A DNA stretch of 64,000 bases from Shinella sp. UYSO24 (GTDB lineage: Bacteria; Pseudomonadota; Alphaproteobacteria; Rhizobiales; Rhizobiaceae). The translations under genes were made by a program, and so were the position numbers. A model generated the notes under the pieces. It worked only from the letters and a program-made list of their open reading frames with translations, did not search any database and was not told the DNA's origin. Shown here piece after piece: positions 29,102 to 38,321 of this stretch. The stretch lies in NCBI GenBank assembly GCA_902167985.1, contig CABHNZ010000003.1, positions 248,001 through 312,000 of the forward strand, read 5' to 3'. Position 1 is the first letter of the stretch; every line of letters begins with the position of its first letter.

Positions 29102-30994
29102 ATGACTGCCGCTGCAGCCGAAAATCACGCTTTCGAAGCCGATGTCGCCCGCCTTCTGCACATGATGGTGCACTCCGTCTATTCCGACAAGGACGTCTTC
29201 CTGCGCGAGCTGGTGTCGAACGCCGCCGACGCCTGCGAGAAGCTTCGCTATGAGGCGATCGCCAATCCCGCTCTGCTTGGCGACGACGCGAATAGTCGAA
29301 TCACCATCACGCTCGATCCGGATCTCAACCGTATCGTGCTTGAGGATAACGGCGTGGGCATGAGCCGCGAGGAGATGATCGAGGCGCTCGGCACGATCGC
29401 CCGTTCCGGCACTCGCGCCTTCATGGAACGCATCACGGCCAGCCAGGCGAGCGAAGGCGCGCAGCTGATCGGCCAGTTCGGCGTCGGCTTCTATTCCAGC
29501 TTCATGGTGGCCGAACAGGTGGACGTCATCTCGCGCCGCGCCGGCACGGATGAAGCCTGGATCTGGTCTTCGGACGGCAAGGGCAGCTATACGGTCGCGG
29601 AAGCAGACCTTTCCGACGCGCCGAAGCGCGGCACGCGCATCACGCTCAACCTCTCGGAAGAGGCCAAGGACTATACGTCGCGCTGGACGGTGGAGCGCAT
29701 CGTCAAGCAGCAGTCCGGCCATGTGCCGGTGCCGATCACGCTGATCGAAAAGCCGGGTGCCGAGCCGGCCGAAATCACCGATGGCAGCGCGCTCTGGACC
29801 AAGTCGAAGTCCGAAATCAGCGAAACCGAATATGCGGATTTCTACCGCAGCGTCTCCGGCCAGTATGACGATCCGGCGCTGACTGTGCATTTCCGGGCCG
29901 AGGGCCGCCACGAATATACGACGCTTGCCTTCGTGCCGGGCGCCCAGCCCTTCGACATGTTTGACCCGGACCGCAAGGGCCGCATGAAGCTCTATGTGAA
30001 GCGCGTCTTCATCACCGACGATGCCGAGCTTCTGCCGCGCTACCTGCGTTTCGTCCGCGGTCTCGTCGATACGTCGGATCTGCCGCTCAATGTCTCGCGC
30101 GAGATGATCCAGGAAAGCCCGATCCTCTCGGCGATCCGCAAGGGCGTGACGAACCGCATCCTGTCATCGCTCGAAAAGATGGCGGAAAACGAGGCCGACA
30201 AGTTCAAGACGCTGTGGGACAATTTCGGCGCCGTGCTGAAGGAAGGCATCTACGAGGACTTCGAGAAGAAAGCCCAGCTTCTGGCGCTCTCGCGCTTCCG
30301 CACGACGACGTCGGGCGACAGCTACCGGACGCTTGCCGACTATGTGAAGGATGCCAAGGAAGGCCAGTCGGCCATCTATTACATCACCGGCGGCAATCTC
30401 GACCAGCTGAAGGCCTCGCCGCAGCTCGAAGGTTTTCGTGCCCGCGGGATCGAGGTCCTGCTACTTTCCGATTCCATCGACGCATTCTGGGTGATGAATG
30501 CCCCGGAATTCGAGGGCAAGTCGCTGAAGTCGATCACTCAGGGCGGCGCGGACCTGGCGCAGTTTGCCAAGACCGATGCACCGAAGGACGAGAGCGAAGC
30601 CGAGAGTGCCGACAAGGCCGGCGCGCTGGCCGATCTCATCGCCTTTGCCAAGGAAAAGCTTGCCGATGCGGTGGCCGACGTCCGGTCTTCCGAGCGCCTG
30701 ACGGAAAGCGCCGTCTGCCTTGTCGCCTCCGAAGGTGGCTATGACCGCCAGATGGAAAAGATCCTGCAGGGCGCAGGCCAGTTGCCGAGCGCGGCAAAGC
30801 CGGTCCTCGAACTCAACCCTGACCATTCGATGGTACGCGCGATCGCCGCCCAGGCAAGCGATGCCGCCTTCCGCGAGGATGCCGTGCATCTTCTGCTCGA
30901 TCAGGCGCGGGTACTCGATGGCGACAAGCCGTCTGATCCCCGCGCCTTTGCCGAGCGGTTGCAGCGGGTGTTCGAGCGCGCTTCGCGCGCCTGA
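29102..30994 (+). CDS. htpG: Molecular chaperone HtpG (Hsp90)
   Basis: A 630-residue Hsp90 homologue with an intact frame. The N-terminal GHKL ATPase domain shows VSNAADACEKLRYEA, EDNGVGMSREEMIEALGTIA and GQFGVGFYSSFMVA. The middle domain includes FVRGLVDTSDLPLNVSREM with the catalytic arginine. The C-terminal dimer domain follows and lacks the eukaryotic MEEVD, as in bacteria. It helps fold client proteins under stress. It is divergent from minCDE. The ATG is preceded by AAAGGAGCAATCCCGCCG. Confidence 0.96.
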   Translation: MTAAAAENHAFEADVARLLHMMVHSVYSDKDVFLRELVSNAADACEKLRYEAIANPALLGDDANSRITITLDPDLNRIVLEDNGVGMSREEMIEALGTIARSGTRAFMERITASQASEGAQLIGQFGVGFYSSFMVAEQVDVISRRAGTDEAWIWSSDGKGSYTVAEADLSDAPKRGTRITLNLSEEAKDYTSRWTVERIVKQQSGHVPVPITLIEKPGAEPAEITDGSALWTKSKSEISETEYADFYRSVSGQYDDPALTVHFRAEGRHEYTTLAFVPGAQPFDMFDPDRKGRMKLYVKRVFITDDAELLPRYLRFVRGLVDTSDLPLNVSREMIQESPILSAIRKGVTNRILSSLEKMAENEADKFKTLWDNFGAVLKEGIYEDFEKKAQLLALSRFRTTTSGDSYRTLADYVKDAKEGQSAIYYITGGNLDQLKASPQLEGFRARGIEVLLLSDSIDAFWVMNAPEFEGKSLKSITQGGADLAQFAKTDAPKDESEAESADKAGALADLIAFAKEKLADAVADVRSSERLTESAVCLVASEGGYDRQMEKILQGAGQLPSAAKPVLELNPDHSMVRAIAAQASDAAFREDAVHLLLDQARVLDGDKPSDPRAFAERLQRVFERASRA

Positions 30995-31011
30995 ATATCA
31001 GGCCTTTGATA

Positions 31012-31042
31012 AAGAGGGGCGGCGTTGATAGCGCCGCCTCTT
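31012..31042 (+). terminator. Terminator after htpG
   Basis: AAGAGGGGCGGCG and CGCCGCCTCTT pair around TTGATAG, with a two-base bulge, followed by TTATTCC. It begins about 18 bases past the htpG stop. Confidence 0.6.
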
Positions 31043-31093
31043 ATTCCGCGATGGCTGACAGTGGTCTGGCCGGATGACGGCCTGACCGGCCGT

Positions 31094-31330
31094 TCACATC
31101 AGCGTCGGTGCGACCTTGTCGAACAATGCCGAGAGTTCGGCATTCGTGGTCAGCGGATCCTTGATATGCGCTGCCGATGTGTCGGACACCGCAAGAGCCG
31201 GACCACCCAAGGTCAACGCATCCGTCAAAAGAAGACTTAACTCTTCGAACGAAAGATTATCCAGCTGGTCGTCGTCCTCATCCGGGGACGTGATGTCATC
31301 GATATCAAGAATTTTAGCGGCGCTTTTCAT
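31094..31330 (-). CDS. Small acidic hypothetical protein
   Basis: A 78-residue protein, MKSAAKILDIDDITSPDEDD, very acidic in its first third and helical after that (LSFEELSLLLTDALTLG). The ATG at 31330 has AGAAGAAA upstream. There is no signal peptide or membrane segment. I do not recognise a family. It converges with htpG and has a 257-base gap on its upstream side. Coding-like composition supports a real gene, but function is unknown. Confidence 0.5.
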   Translation of the reverse strand: MKSAAKILDIDDITSPDEDDDQLDNLSFEELSLLLTDALTLGGPALAVSDTSAAHIKDPLTTNAELSALFDKVAPTLM

Positions 31331-31587
31331 AAGAATTTTCTTCTATACAGGGAATTGACGCCAACCAATCTACAGGATTGGTACGTCAATACCATGCGGC
31401 GATTACCGCAGGTCGGTTAATATTTTGCCAAGCGACCGAAACATTACCAACAGGGCCCGCAGGCCAGAGAATCACTGCGCTTGCAGAAAGAGAATAGCTG
31501 CTGCCGGGAACATTGCTACGCCTTTCAAATGCTACGCCCGGAGGATATGGCAAAACCGGTAATCAAAAGGTGACGGTGGTAATCACG
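31331..31587. promoter_or_regulatory. Divergent gap before the FAD oxidase
   Basis: About 257 bases between the acidic small gene and the FAD oxidase. It contains AT-rich DNA near 31330-31440 with one TTAATATTTTG half-box but no second half. No other pattern is evident. Confidence 0.3.
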
Positions 31588-32974
31588 ATGACGGCAGACG
31601 ATCGCGTAAACGCCCTGCTCGAGACCCTCGGTGCGCAGCTCGATCCGGCGGGGCTGCTGATCGGCGATCAGGTTTCCGGCAGCTATGCCGAGGATGCTAT
31701 GGGCCGCGGCGTGCGTCCGCCGGCCGTGCTGCGCCCCCGCTCAAGCGAAGAGGTCGCAGCCATCCTGTCTGCTGCCGATACGCTTCGCCAGCCGCTTGTC
31801 ATTCAGGGCGGCCGGACGGGGCTCTCGGGTGCGGCAAGGCCGGAGCCGGGCGAAATCTCGATATCGCTGGAGCGCATGACCGGCGTCCTTGAACTCGACA
31901 GGCAGGCCCAGACGATCACCGTTCTCGCCGGCACGCCGTTACAGGTGGTGCAGGAGGCCGCCCTTGATGCCGGGCTCTATTTCGGGGTGGATATCGGCGC
32001 ACGCGGATCATCGGCGATCGGCGGCAATATCGCCACCAATGCCGGCGGCATCCGCGTGCTGCGATACGGCATGTTCCGGGCGCAGGTGGCGGGACTGGAG
32101 GTCGTGCTTGCCGATGGCAGCATCCTCTCCTCGCTGAAAGGCCTGCCGAAGGACAATTCCGGCTATGATCTCAACCCGCTTTTCATCGGCACGGAGGGCA
32201 CGCTCGGGGTCATCACCAAGGCCTGCCTGAAACTGCATCCGAAGCCGAAGGGAGAGCGCAATGCGCTTCTGGCGCTGCCCTCGCTGGCGGCCGCGCAAGC
32301 GCTCCTGTCCCGGCTGCGCAGCGAGATCGGCGGGCTTCTATCCGCCTTCGAGATCATCTTTCCCGACGTCTATGCCGAGACGATCGATTACATGAAGCTC
32401 CGGCCGCCTGTTCCGGTCGCTTCCGCCTCTATGCCGTCGTCGAAATCCAGGGTCAGGCTCCGGAAGAGGACGATGCGCGGCTCGAAGCTGTACTCGGCGC
32501 AGCGATCGAGGATGGTCTTGTGGAGGATGCGGTTCTTTCCAGCTCGGGCCGCGAATTCGACGAGATCTGGGGCATCCGCGACGGGATCAACGATTATCTC
32601 TTCTCGCTTGGCGCCATGGAGAATTACGATCTGGCGGTGCCGGTTGCTCGCATCGAAGAATTCGTCACCAAGGCCGAAACGGCCGTTGCCGCTATCGATC
32701 CTTCGGCCCGGCCCTTCCTCTTCGGCCATCTTGGCGATGGGAACCTGCATTACTGCGTGATTACCGAACAAGCCAAATCGATCTCGAAGGCCGTTTATGA
32801 GGCGGTCGCTGCCGTCGGCGGCGGTATCACCGCCGAACATGGGATCGGCACCGATAAGGTCGCTATCTCCACCTTTCGCGCAGCGCGGCCGAAATCGCCG
32901 CCATGCGACGGCTGAAGGCGGCCTTCGACCCGAACGGCATTCTCAATGCCGGCCGGGTCTTTTCCTCAGAATAG
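31588..32974 (+). CDS. FAD-linked 2-hydroxyacid oxidase/dehydrogenase, GlcD family (frame broken twice)
   Basis: About 462 residues. The start is probably ATG 31588 (MTADDRVNALLETLG). The PCMH-type FAD domain shows PLVIQGGRTGLSGAA near residue 72 and IGGNIATNAGGIRVLRYG near 152. The C-terminal cap has FLFGHLGDGNLHY and AEHGIGTDKVAY, the metal and substrate site of the D-lactate / D-2-hydroxyglutarate dehydrogenase group. Bases are lost near 32416 (RPPVPGRFRLYAVVE) and 32863 (KVAYLHLSRSAAEIAA). It ends LNAGRVFSSE, 8 bases before the convergent psuG. The exact hydroxyacid is not readable. Confidence 0.85.
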
Positions 32975-32982
32975 AGGCGCCG

Positions 32983-33909
32983 TCAGGCGCCTTTCTTCAG
33001 CGGCGCATAGGCAACCGCCATCAGCGCTGCCAGCCGGGCATTGTTCTTCACCAGTTCGATATTCGCCTTCAGGCTCTCGCCCTTCGACAATTCATTGATG
33101 CGGGCAAGCAGGAAGGGCGTCAGTTCCTTGCGGCCGATGCCACGCTCTTCTGCTTCGCGCACCGCATCGGCAATCGTGCCGTCGATGAATTCGGGCGTCA
33201 GGGCAGCCGCTTCCGGGATCGGGTTGGCGATCAAAAGGCCGGTGCCGGTACCGAGCGTGTGATGCAGGGCCATCGCCCTGGCGATCTCTTCCGGCGTATC
33301 CAGCCGGTGGTCAGCCTTGTAGCCGCTCTTGCGGGTAAAGAAGGCCGGGAAATCCTCCGTGCCGTAAGCGATGACGGGCACGCGCTGGGTTTCCAGAAAC
33401 TCCAGCGTCTTGGCGATATCGAGGATGGATTTCACGCCCGCGCAGACGACGGCCGTCTTGGTGCGGCCAAGCTCCGTAAGGTCGGCGGAGATATCGAAGG
33501 TTTGTTCGGCGCCGCGATGCACGCCGCCGACGCCGCCGGTTGCGAAAATGTCGATGCCGGCGAGATCGGCGAGCAGCATGGTGGCCGACACGGTCGTGCC
33601 CGCCGTCTGGCCGCGCACCATGGCAACGGCGAGATCGCGGCCCGAAGCCTTCACCACGCCCTTGGCCTGGGCCAGCTGCTCCAGCTCGTCTCGTTCGAGA
33701 CCGGCGCGAAGTTCGCCGCCGATGACCGCGATCGTTGCCGGAACGGCGCCGTTTTCGCGCACGACCGCTTCGACGGCAAGCGCCGTCTCAAGATTTGCCG
33801 GGTAGGGCATGCCATGGGTGATGATGGTCGATTCCAGCGCCACGACGGGGCCGCCGGCGGCAAGCGTGTCGGCCACTTCGCGGCTGAGCTTCGGCTTTAC
33901 AAGGGTCAT
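32983..33909 (-). CDS. psuG: Pseudouridine-5'-phosphate glycosidase
   Basis: A 308-residue enzyme that splits pseudouridine 5'-phosphate to uracil and ribose 5-phosphate. The start MTLVKPKLSREVADTL is set by AGAGGATTTGACGAC; an upstream start would add 11 residues. Family marks are VALESTIITHGMPYPANLETA near residue 23, TVSATMLLADLAGI, FATGGVGGVHRGAE and VPVIAYGTEDFPAFF. It follows psuK by 36 bases, forming a two-gene salvage operon for pseudouridine from RNA turnover. The frame is intact. Confidence 0.93.
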   Translation of the reverse strand: MTLVKPKLSREVADTLAAGGPVVALESTIITHGMPYPANLETALAVEAVVRENGAVPATIAVIGGELRAGLERDELEQLAQAKGVVKASGRDLAVAMVRGQTAGTTVSATMLLADLAGIDIFATGGVGGVHRGAEQTFDISADLTELGRTKTAVVCAGVKSILDIAKTLEFLETQRVPVIAYGTEDFPAFFTRKSGYKADHRLDTPEEIARAMALHHTLGTGTGLLIANPIPEAAALTPEFIDGTIADAVREAEERGIGRKELTPFLLARINELSKGESLKANIELVKNNARLAALMAVAYAPLKKGA

Positions 33910-33945
33910 GTCGTCAAATCCTCTGGTGATGAGCTTGATCATGGG

Positions 33946-35088
33946 TCAGGCGATCGAAAGAGCCGGATCGCTGCCAAGCCTGTGCATATTCGCTTCCAGG
34001 AAGCGGGCGGAAAGTTCATGATGGACGCTGGCCGAGCTTTCGGTGGTCAGCGTGCCGAGAAGTGCGCCGGTGCGGGCCGCGCGATAGAGATCGTCTCCGG
34101 CAATCAGCCGATGAAGCGTGCCGGCAATCATCGCATCGCCTGCACCGGTCATGTCGACCGGCGATGCCTTGACCGCCGGGAAATGTTTCAGGCCCGCAAG
34201 CCCGGCAACGGCAATGCCGCGCGCCCCGATCGTCACGACGGCCTCGCGCACACCGGCTGCCTGAAGCGCAAGTGCTGCCTCGCCGGCATCCATGATCAGG
34301 TCGGGGCCCTCGCGGCGCAGAACCGCATTGGCTTCGTCGAGGTTCATGAAAATCAGGTCGATGCCGGTCAGATCTTCCGGCAGGCGCACGGCCTTCGGCG
34401 TCGAGACCGCATCGATTGCAAGCCTGAACCGCCCGTCACGCCGCTTGGCAATCAGCGCCGACAGCGTTTCGGCCGGCAGATTGCAATCGGCAAACACGAC
34501 GCTGGCAGAAGCCAGATGCGGCCAGATGCGTTCGATATGATGGGCGGCGAAGAGATCGAAAATGCCCATGTCGGCAATACCGATCACCAGTTCGCCTTCG
34601 GGATCGAGGATCGCCGCATATTCTGCCGTCGGCCGCTCGTCGCTGACGGCGACCTGGCTCACGTCTATGCCGCGCTCTCGCATGTAGCGCAGAAGCGAAC
34701 GGCCGCCTTCATCATCACCGACAATCGAAACGAAAGTCGTCGGCGTGCCGAGGAGAGCGAGATTTTCGGCGACATTGCGCGCCACGCCACCCATGCTGCG
34801 GCTGCTTTCGACCGGATTGGAGGTTTCCAGCACGACCTTCTGCCGCGCCTTGTATTTCCGGTCGAGCACCGCACCGCCGATGACAACGGCGCGGGTCTCG
34901 GACGGCATGACGTAGCCGCGGCCGAGAATATGGCCCTTCTGCATGAGCTGGACGATGTGAGCGGCGACCGTGGATCGCGCCAGCCCGAGCTGGGTCGCGA
35001 TCTCCTGCTGGCCGGCAAACGGGTTGGCCTTGATGATATCAAGCACCGCCGCTTCCTGCGGCGCGAGATCAAGCTGGGCGTCTTCCAT
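33946..35088 (-). CDS. psuK: Pseudouridine kinase with N-terminal helix-turn-helix
   Basis: A 380-residue PfkB-family kinase. An N-terminal winged helix-turn-helix (residues 5-55: VLDIIKANPFAGQQEIATQL, then GLARSTVAAHIVQLMQKGHI) precedes the sugar kinase domain. That domain has RSMGGVARNVAENLALLG near residue 100 and the catalytic DMTGAGDAMIAGTLH near 320. It phosphorylates pseudouridine for PsuG. ATG 35088 is chosen because AGGTGG lies eight bases upstream; a GTG four codons earlier is possible. The fused DNA-binding domain suggests autoregulation, and a large palindrome sits 67-92 bp upstream. Confidence 0.9.
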   Translation of the reverse strand: MEDAQLDLAPQEAAVLDIIKANPFAGQQEIATQLGLARSTVAAHIVQLMQKGHILGRGYVMPSETRAVVIGGAVLDRKYKARQKVVLETSNPVESSRSMGGVARNVAENLALLGTPTTFVSIVGDDEGGRSLLRYMRERGIDVSQVAVSDERPTAEYAAILDPEGELVIGIADMGIFDLFAAHHIERIWPHLASASVVFADCNLPAETLSALIAKRRDGRFRLAIDAVSTPKAVRLPEDLTGIDLIFMNLDEANAVLRREGPDLIMDAGEAALALQAAGVREAVVTIGARGIAVAGLAGLKHFPAVKASPVDMTGAGDAMIAGTLHRLIAGDDLYRAARTGALLGTLTTESSASVHHELSARFLEANMHRLGSDPALSIA

Positions 35089-35154
35089 AGCGATTGCCAC
35101 CTGTCCGCGGATGCCATTCGCACCCTCGCGGCCAGATATGACAACAATAGTTTA

Positions 35155-35180
35155 TCGCGTCAACAATTGTTTTGACGCGA
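35155..35180. promoter_or_regulatory. 26-bp palindrome between dgoA and psuK
   Basis: Arms TCGCGTCAA and TTGACGCGA are perfect inverted repeats around CAATTGTT, and the centre AACAATTGTT is itself a 10-bp palindrome. It lies 67 bp before the psuK ATG and 22 bp past the dgoA stop. It may be an operator, perhaps for the helix-turn-helix of PsuK. It could instead be a terminator of the dgo transcript, but no T run follows on the minus strand. Confidence 0.5.
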
Positions 35181-35201
35181 TTTCCGCGGCTCGCCCTGTT
35201 C

Positions 35202-35825
35202 CTAGATGCGGCCGATGGCGGCCACGAACTCGCGAGCCTTGGCAGCGACGCGTTCGCATCCATACCCGGCTTGTAGAGCGACGAGCCGATGCCGAAACCG
35301 GCGGCTCCCGCATCGATATAGGCCTTCATATTGTCCGGCGTGACGCCGCCGACGGCAAGCACCGGAATGTGCTTCGGCAGCACGGCCTTCCAGGCCTTTA
35401 CAACATGCGGCGGGATGGCCTCGGCCGGAAAGATCTTGATGCTGGAGGCACCGGCCTCGATGGCTGCAAAGGCTTCAGTCGGGGTGGCACGCCGGAAGAC
35501 TTATCAGACCGGCCTTGACGGTGGCCTCGATCACGGCCGGATTGGCATTGGGCGAGATGATGACGCCGGCACCGGTTGCCGCGACATCGGCGACCTGACC
35601 GGGCGTCAGCACCGTACCGGCGCCGATCAGGGCCCGATCGCCGAACCGCTTTTCGAGGATCTCGATGCTCTTCAGCGGATCGGGCGAATTGAGGGGCACT
35701 TCGATGATCCGCCATCCGGCCTCGACGAGAACCTCGCCCACGGCCTCCGCTTCGCCCGGCGTGATTCCGCGCAGGATGGCGACAAGATTGCAGGCGCTGA
35801 GAGCCTTATCGAAAGCGATCGACAT
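35202..35825 (-). CDS. dgoA: 2-dehydro-3-deoxy-6-phosphogalactonate aldolase (frame broken three times)
   Basis: About 208 residues after repair. This class I aldolase splits 2-keto-3-deoxy-6-phosphogalactonate into pyruvate and glyceraldehyde 3-phosphate. Marks are CNLVAILRGITPGEA near the start, GWRIIEVPLNSPDP, the glutamate/Schiff-base region GAGTVLTPGQV, and SSIKIFPAEAIPPHVVKAWK with the catalytic lysine. Bases are lost near 35493 and 35488 (LISLPGVATPTEAFAA) and near 35249 (DANAVAAKAREFVAAIGRI). The start has GGGAGAATG upstream. It follows dgoK by 4 bases. The neighbouring open frame that joins dgoK and dgoA is an artefact. Confidence 0.9.
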
Positions 35826-35829
35826 CTTT

Positions 35830-36783
35830 TCATTCTCCCGAAAGCTGCCCGGCAATCGCCAGGATACCGCGTTTGCCGCATCGGCCGGGCCGGTCTCGAC
35901 GGTCAGGTCGAAAAACGGCGCTACGCGGCCATAGCGGGTGTTGAGGATATTGTTGCCGACAAGGCCCACCGTATCGCCGGCTCTGTGCCAGCCGGCGGCG
36001 CGCGCCTGCCTGAACTCCGAACCGATGACGAGGCCGGACACATAATCCATGATATCGGCGGCTGCGAGTTCACCGGCGAGAATACCGGTGCGGGCGCTGA
36101 AAACGACCGATAGAAACGCATCGGCAGCCGGCGCATCGCTTGCCGCAAAGGCGACACCGCGGTCGAAGGCGGCCCAGTTCGGCTCGGTGCCGGGCTGAGG
36201 CTCTTCGGCACGGGCGATGAAGGAATGCTTGGTCAGAAGCGCAAAGACCTCGCCGGTCGCATAGGTCTGGAAGGCGGCAATCCGGCCGGCGGCAACACGC
36301 GCCCATTTGCTGTGGGTACCGGGGAGTACGACCGTGTAATCCCGATCAAGCCCTTTTCCGTGGGCGGCAGCCAGACAGAAGCCGACGATCTGGGTCTCCT
36401 CGCCGCGCATCACATCGGGAAACGGCTTTGCACCGGGATCCCGCATGCCGGGGAGAAAGGTGACGGTCGCGCCATTTTCAAGCGTGATCTGCCGCGTGCC
36501 GGCGGCAAGACCTGCAAGGCCCGCAGGCGCATCCACATAGGGAACCTCGACCCAGCCGTTACGGCTGGTGATCATGCCGCTTGCAAGCACCGGCAGCGGG
36601 CCGTTTTCCGCAAACCACGACCCGACCGCCCTCATCAGGGCCGCCTCGAAGGCGCCGTTCTCGACAACTGGATGCCGCCGCTCTTCGGCTCGCGGATATC
36701 GAGCACCTCGCCCGTATCAGAGACGAGCATCGCGCGCAGCGAGCTCGTCCCCCAATCGAGAATGATCGAGGCGGGCTTGTCAT
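35830..36783 (-). CDS. dgoK: 2-dehydro-3-deoxygalactonokinase (frame broken three times)
   Basis: About 318 residues. The kinase phosphorylates 2-keto-3-deoxygalactonate from galactonate or galactose oxidation. The start is ATG 36783 with GGGAGGAACGTTAAG; the repaired N terminus reads MTSPASIILDWGTSSLRAML. Also visible are VLASGMITSRNGWVEVPY, VVLPGTHSKWARV and TGEVFALLTKHSF. Bases are lost near 36774, 36668 (GGIQVVENGAFEAALM) and 35868 (NAGILAIAGQLSGE). It heads dgoK-dgoA. Galactonate dehydratase and the regulator are not in the window. Confidence 0.9.
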
Positions 36784-36797
36784 CTTAACGTTCCTCC

Positions 36798-36817
36798 CGA
36801 GAACCTGTTGGTTCTCG
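36798..36817 (-). promoter_or_regulatory. Stem-loop touching the dgoK ribosome site
   Basis: CGAGAACC and GGTTCTCG form a perfect 8-bp stem around a 4-base loop. On the minus strand it ends directly at the dgoK ribosome site (GGGAGGA). It could be an operator half-pair, influence translation, or be the tail of an upstream terminator. Confidence 0.4.
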
Positions 36818-36857
36818 ATACCCCGTCAGCAACCGGCCTGTCGAGAGGGAAACGCCT

Positions 36858-36872
36858 AAAAGTAATACTTTT
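36858..36872. promoter_or_regulatory. GntR-type operator candidate before dgoKA
   Basis: AAAAGTA-A-TACTTTT is a perfect 15-bp palindrome, 75 bp before the dgoK ATG. Its core GTA-N-TAC matches the FadR-type GntR operator pattern, the family of the galactonate regulator DgoR (E. coli site TTGTA(G/C)TACA). It lies 13 bases past the M20 peptidase stop, so dgoKA probably has its own promoter. No gntR gene is in the window. Confidence 0.45.
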
Positions 36873-36884
36873 CAGAAAGCGGGA

Positions 36885-38281
36885 TCAGTCAGCCAGCGCC
36901 GCCAGAATACGAACCCAGGAGCGGATGCCCTTGTGGAAGCTGGAAAGATCATATTTTTCGTTGGGGCTGTGTACGCGATTGTCGAAACGGGCAAAGCCGA
37001 CAAGCATCGCGTCGCAGCCGAGGCGACGCTTGAACTCGCCAATGATCGGGATGGAACCACCCGTGCCGGCCAGAGCCGCCTCGCAGGCCCATTCTTCCGA
37101 GAGCGCACCGAGCGTCTTGGTCAGGAACACGCTTTCGAGCGGCATGACGGTTGCCGGCGCAAGGCCGAAATCCTTGAACGTCACGCTGCAATCGGCAGGG
37201 ATGCGCGCGGCGACATGCGCCTTGAACGCATCGCGGATTTTTCCGGGTCCTGGCCGGCAACGAGACGGAAGGAGATTTTCGCCATCGCTTTGGCCGGAAT
37301 GACGGTCTTGAACCCGTCGCCGGTATAGCCGCCGCTGATGCCGTTGATCTCGCAGCTCGGCCGCGCCCAGACCTGTTCGAGGATAGAGCGTCCCGCTTCG
37401 CCGGCGGGAATGGTGAGCCCGATATCCGAGAGAAAGCCTTCTTCATCGAAAGGCAGGCGCTGCCACTGGGCCTTCACGGCCGCCGGCAATTCCTCAACGC
37501 CGTCGTAAAAACCTTCGATCGCCACACCGCCATCTGCCGTGCGCAGGCTGGCGATGACATCGGAAATCACCTGCAGGGCATTGCGCGCGGCATTGCCGAA
37601 CATGCCGGAATGCAGATCGCGGTCGGCGCAGGAGATTTCCACCTCGGTGCTGTAGAGGCCGCGCAGCATGGTGGTGACGGCCGGCGTGTTGCGATCCCAC
37701 ATATCCGTATCGCAGACATAGACGGCATCCGCCTTCAGCTCGGCCGCCGTCTTGTCGAGGAAGGGGGCAAGGCTTGGGCTGCCCGCTTCCTCCTCGCCTT
37801 CGAAAAGGATGGAGACATTGATCGGAAGGCTGCCCGTCACGGATTTCCAAGCCCGGCAGGCCTCGACGAAGGTCAGCATCTGTCCCTTGTCGTCGGAGGC
37901 GCCGCGCGCGACGATGGCCGTGTCACCATTGGGCAGGGCTTCCAGCCGCGGCTCGAACGGATCGCTGACCCAGAGCGCCAGCGGATCGACCGGCTGCACA
38001 TCGTAATGGCCGTAGAAAAGCACATGCGGACCGGCCGCCTGCTTCTGATGCGCCACCACCATCGGATGACCGTCGGTCGCGCGCACCGACGCATCGAAGC
38101 CGATCTCGGCAAGGTCGCGCGAGAGCCATTCGGCGGCCTTGAGGCATTCCGGCGCGTAGGACGGATCGGTGGAGATGCTCGGGATGCGGATCAGGTCGAA
38201 GAGGCGGCCAAGGCTCTCATCGATACCGGCATCGACATGCTGGAGAACGGCATTGATCTGATCCTGCGATGGTCCGGGCAT
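36885..38281 (-). CDS. M20 family metallopeptidase (dipeptidase type; frame broken once)
   Basis: About 465 residues. It shows the M20 zinc peptidase pattern: first metal histidine and catalytic aspartate in VLFYGHYDVQPVDP, bridging aspartate in ARGASDDKGQML, catalytic and metal glutamates in ILFEGEEEAGSPSL, and metal aspartate in VYVCDTDMWDR. The last metal histidine lies in RFDNRVHSPNEKYDL. The dimerisation domain starts near residue 200. The frame breaks near 37240 in an A run (QDPEKIRDAFKAH; six A read as five). It is likely a cytoplasmic dipeptidase of the CNDP-like group; the substrate is unknown. Confidence 0.88.
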
Positions 38282-38321
38282 GACATTCTCCGCTTGTTAT
38301 GATTGCAACCGATATCGCGGC

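Noticed and set aside
32797..35175. Plus-strand open frame of 792 codons over psuG-psuK
   Set aside because: It is antisense to two well-supported enzymes; its sequence is the complement shadow of GC-rich codons, with no domain and no ribosome site.
35475..36635. One open frame that reads as a DgoK-DgoA fusion enzyme
   Set aside because: A lost C near 35868 removes the dgoK stop. With it restored, dgoK ends at 35830 and dgoA begins at 35825 with its own ribosome site.
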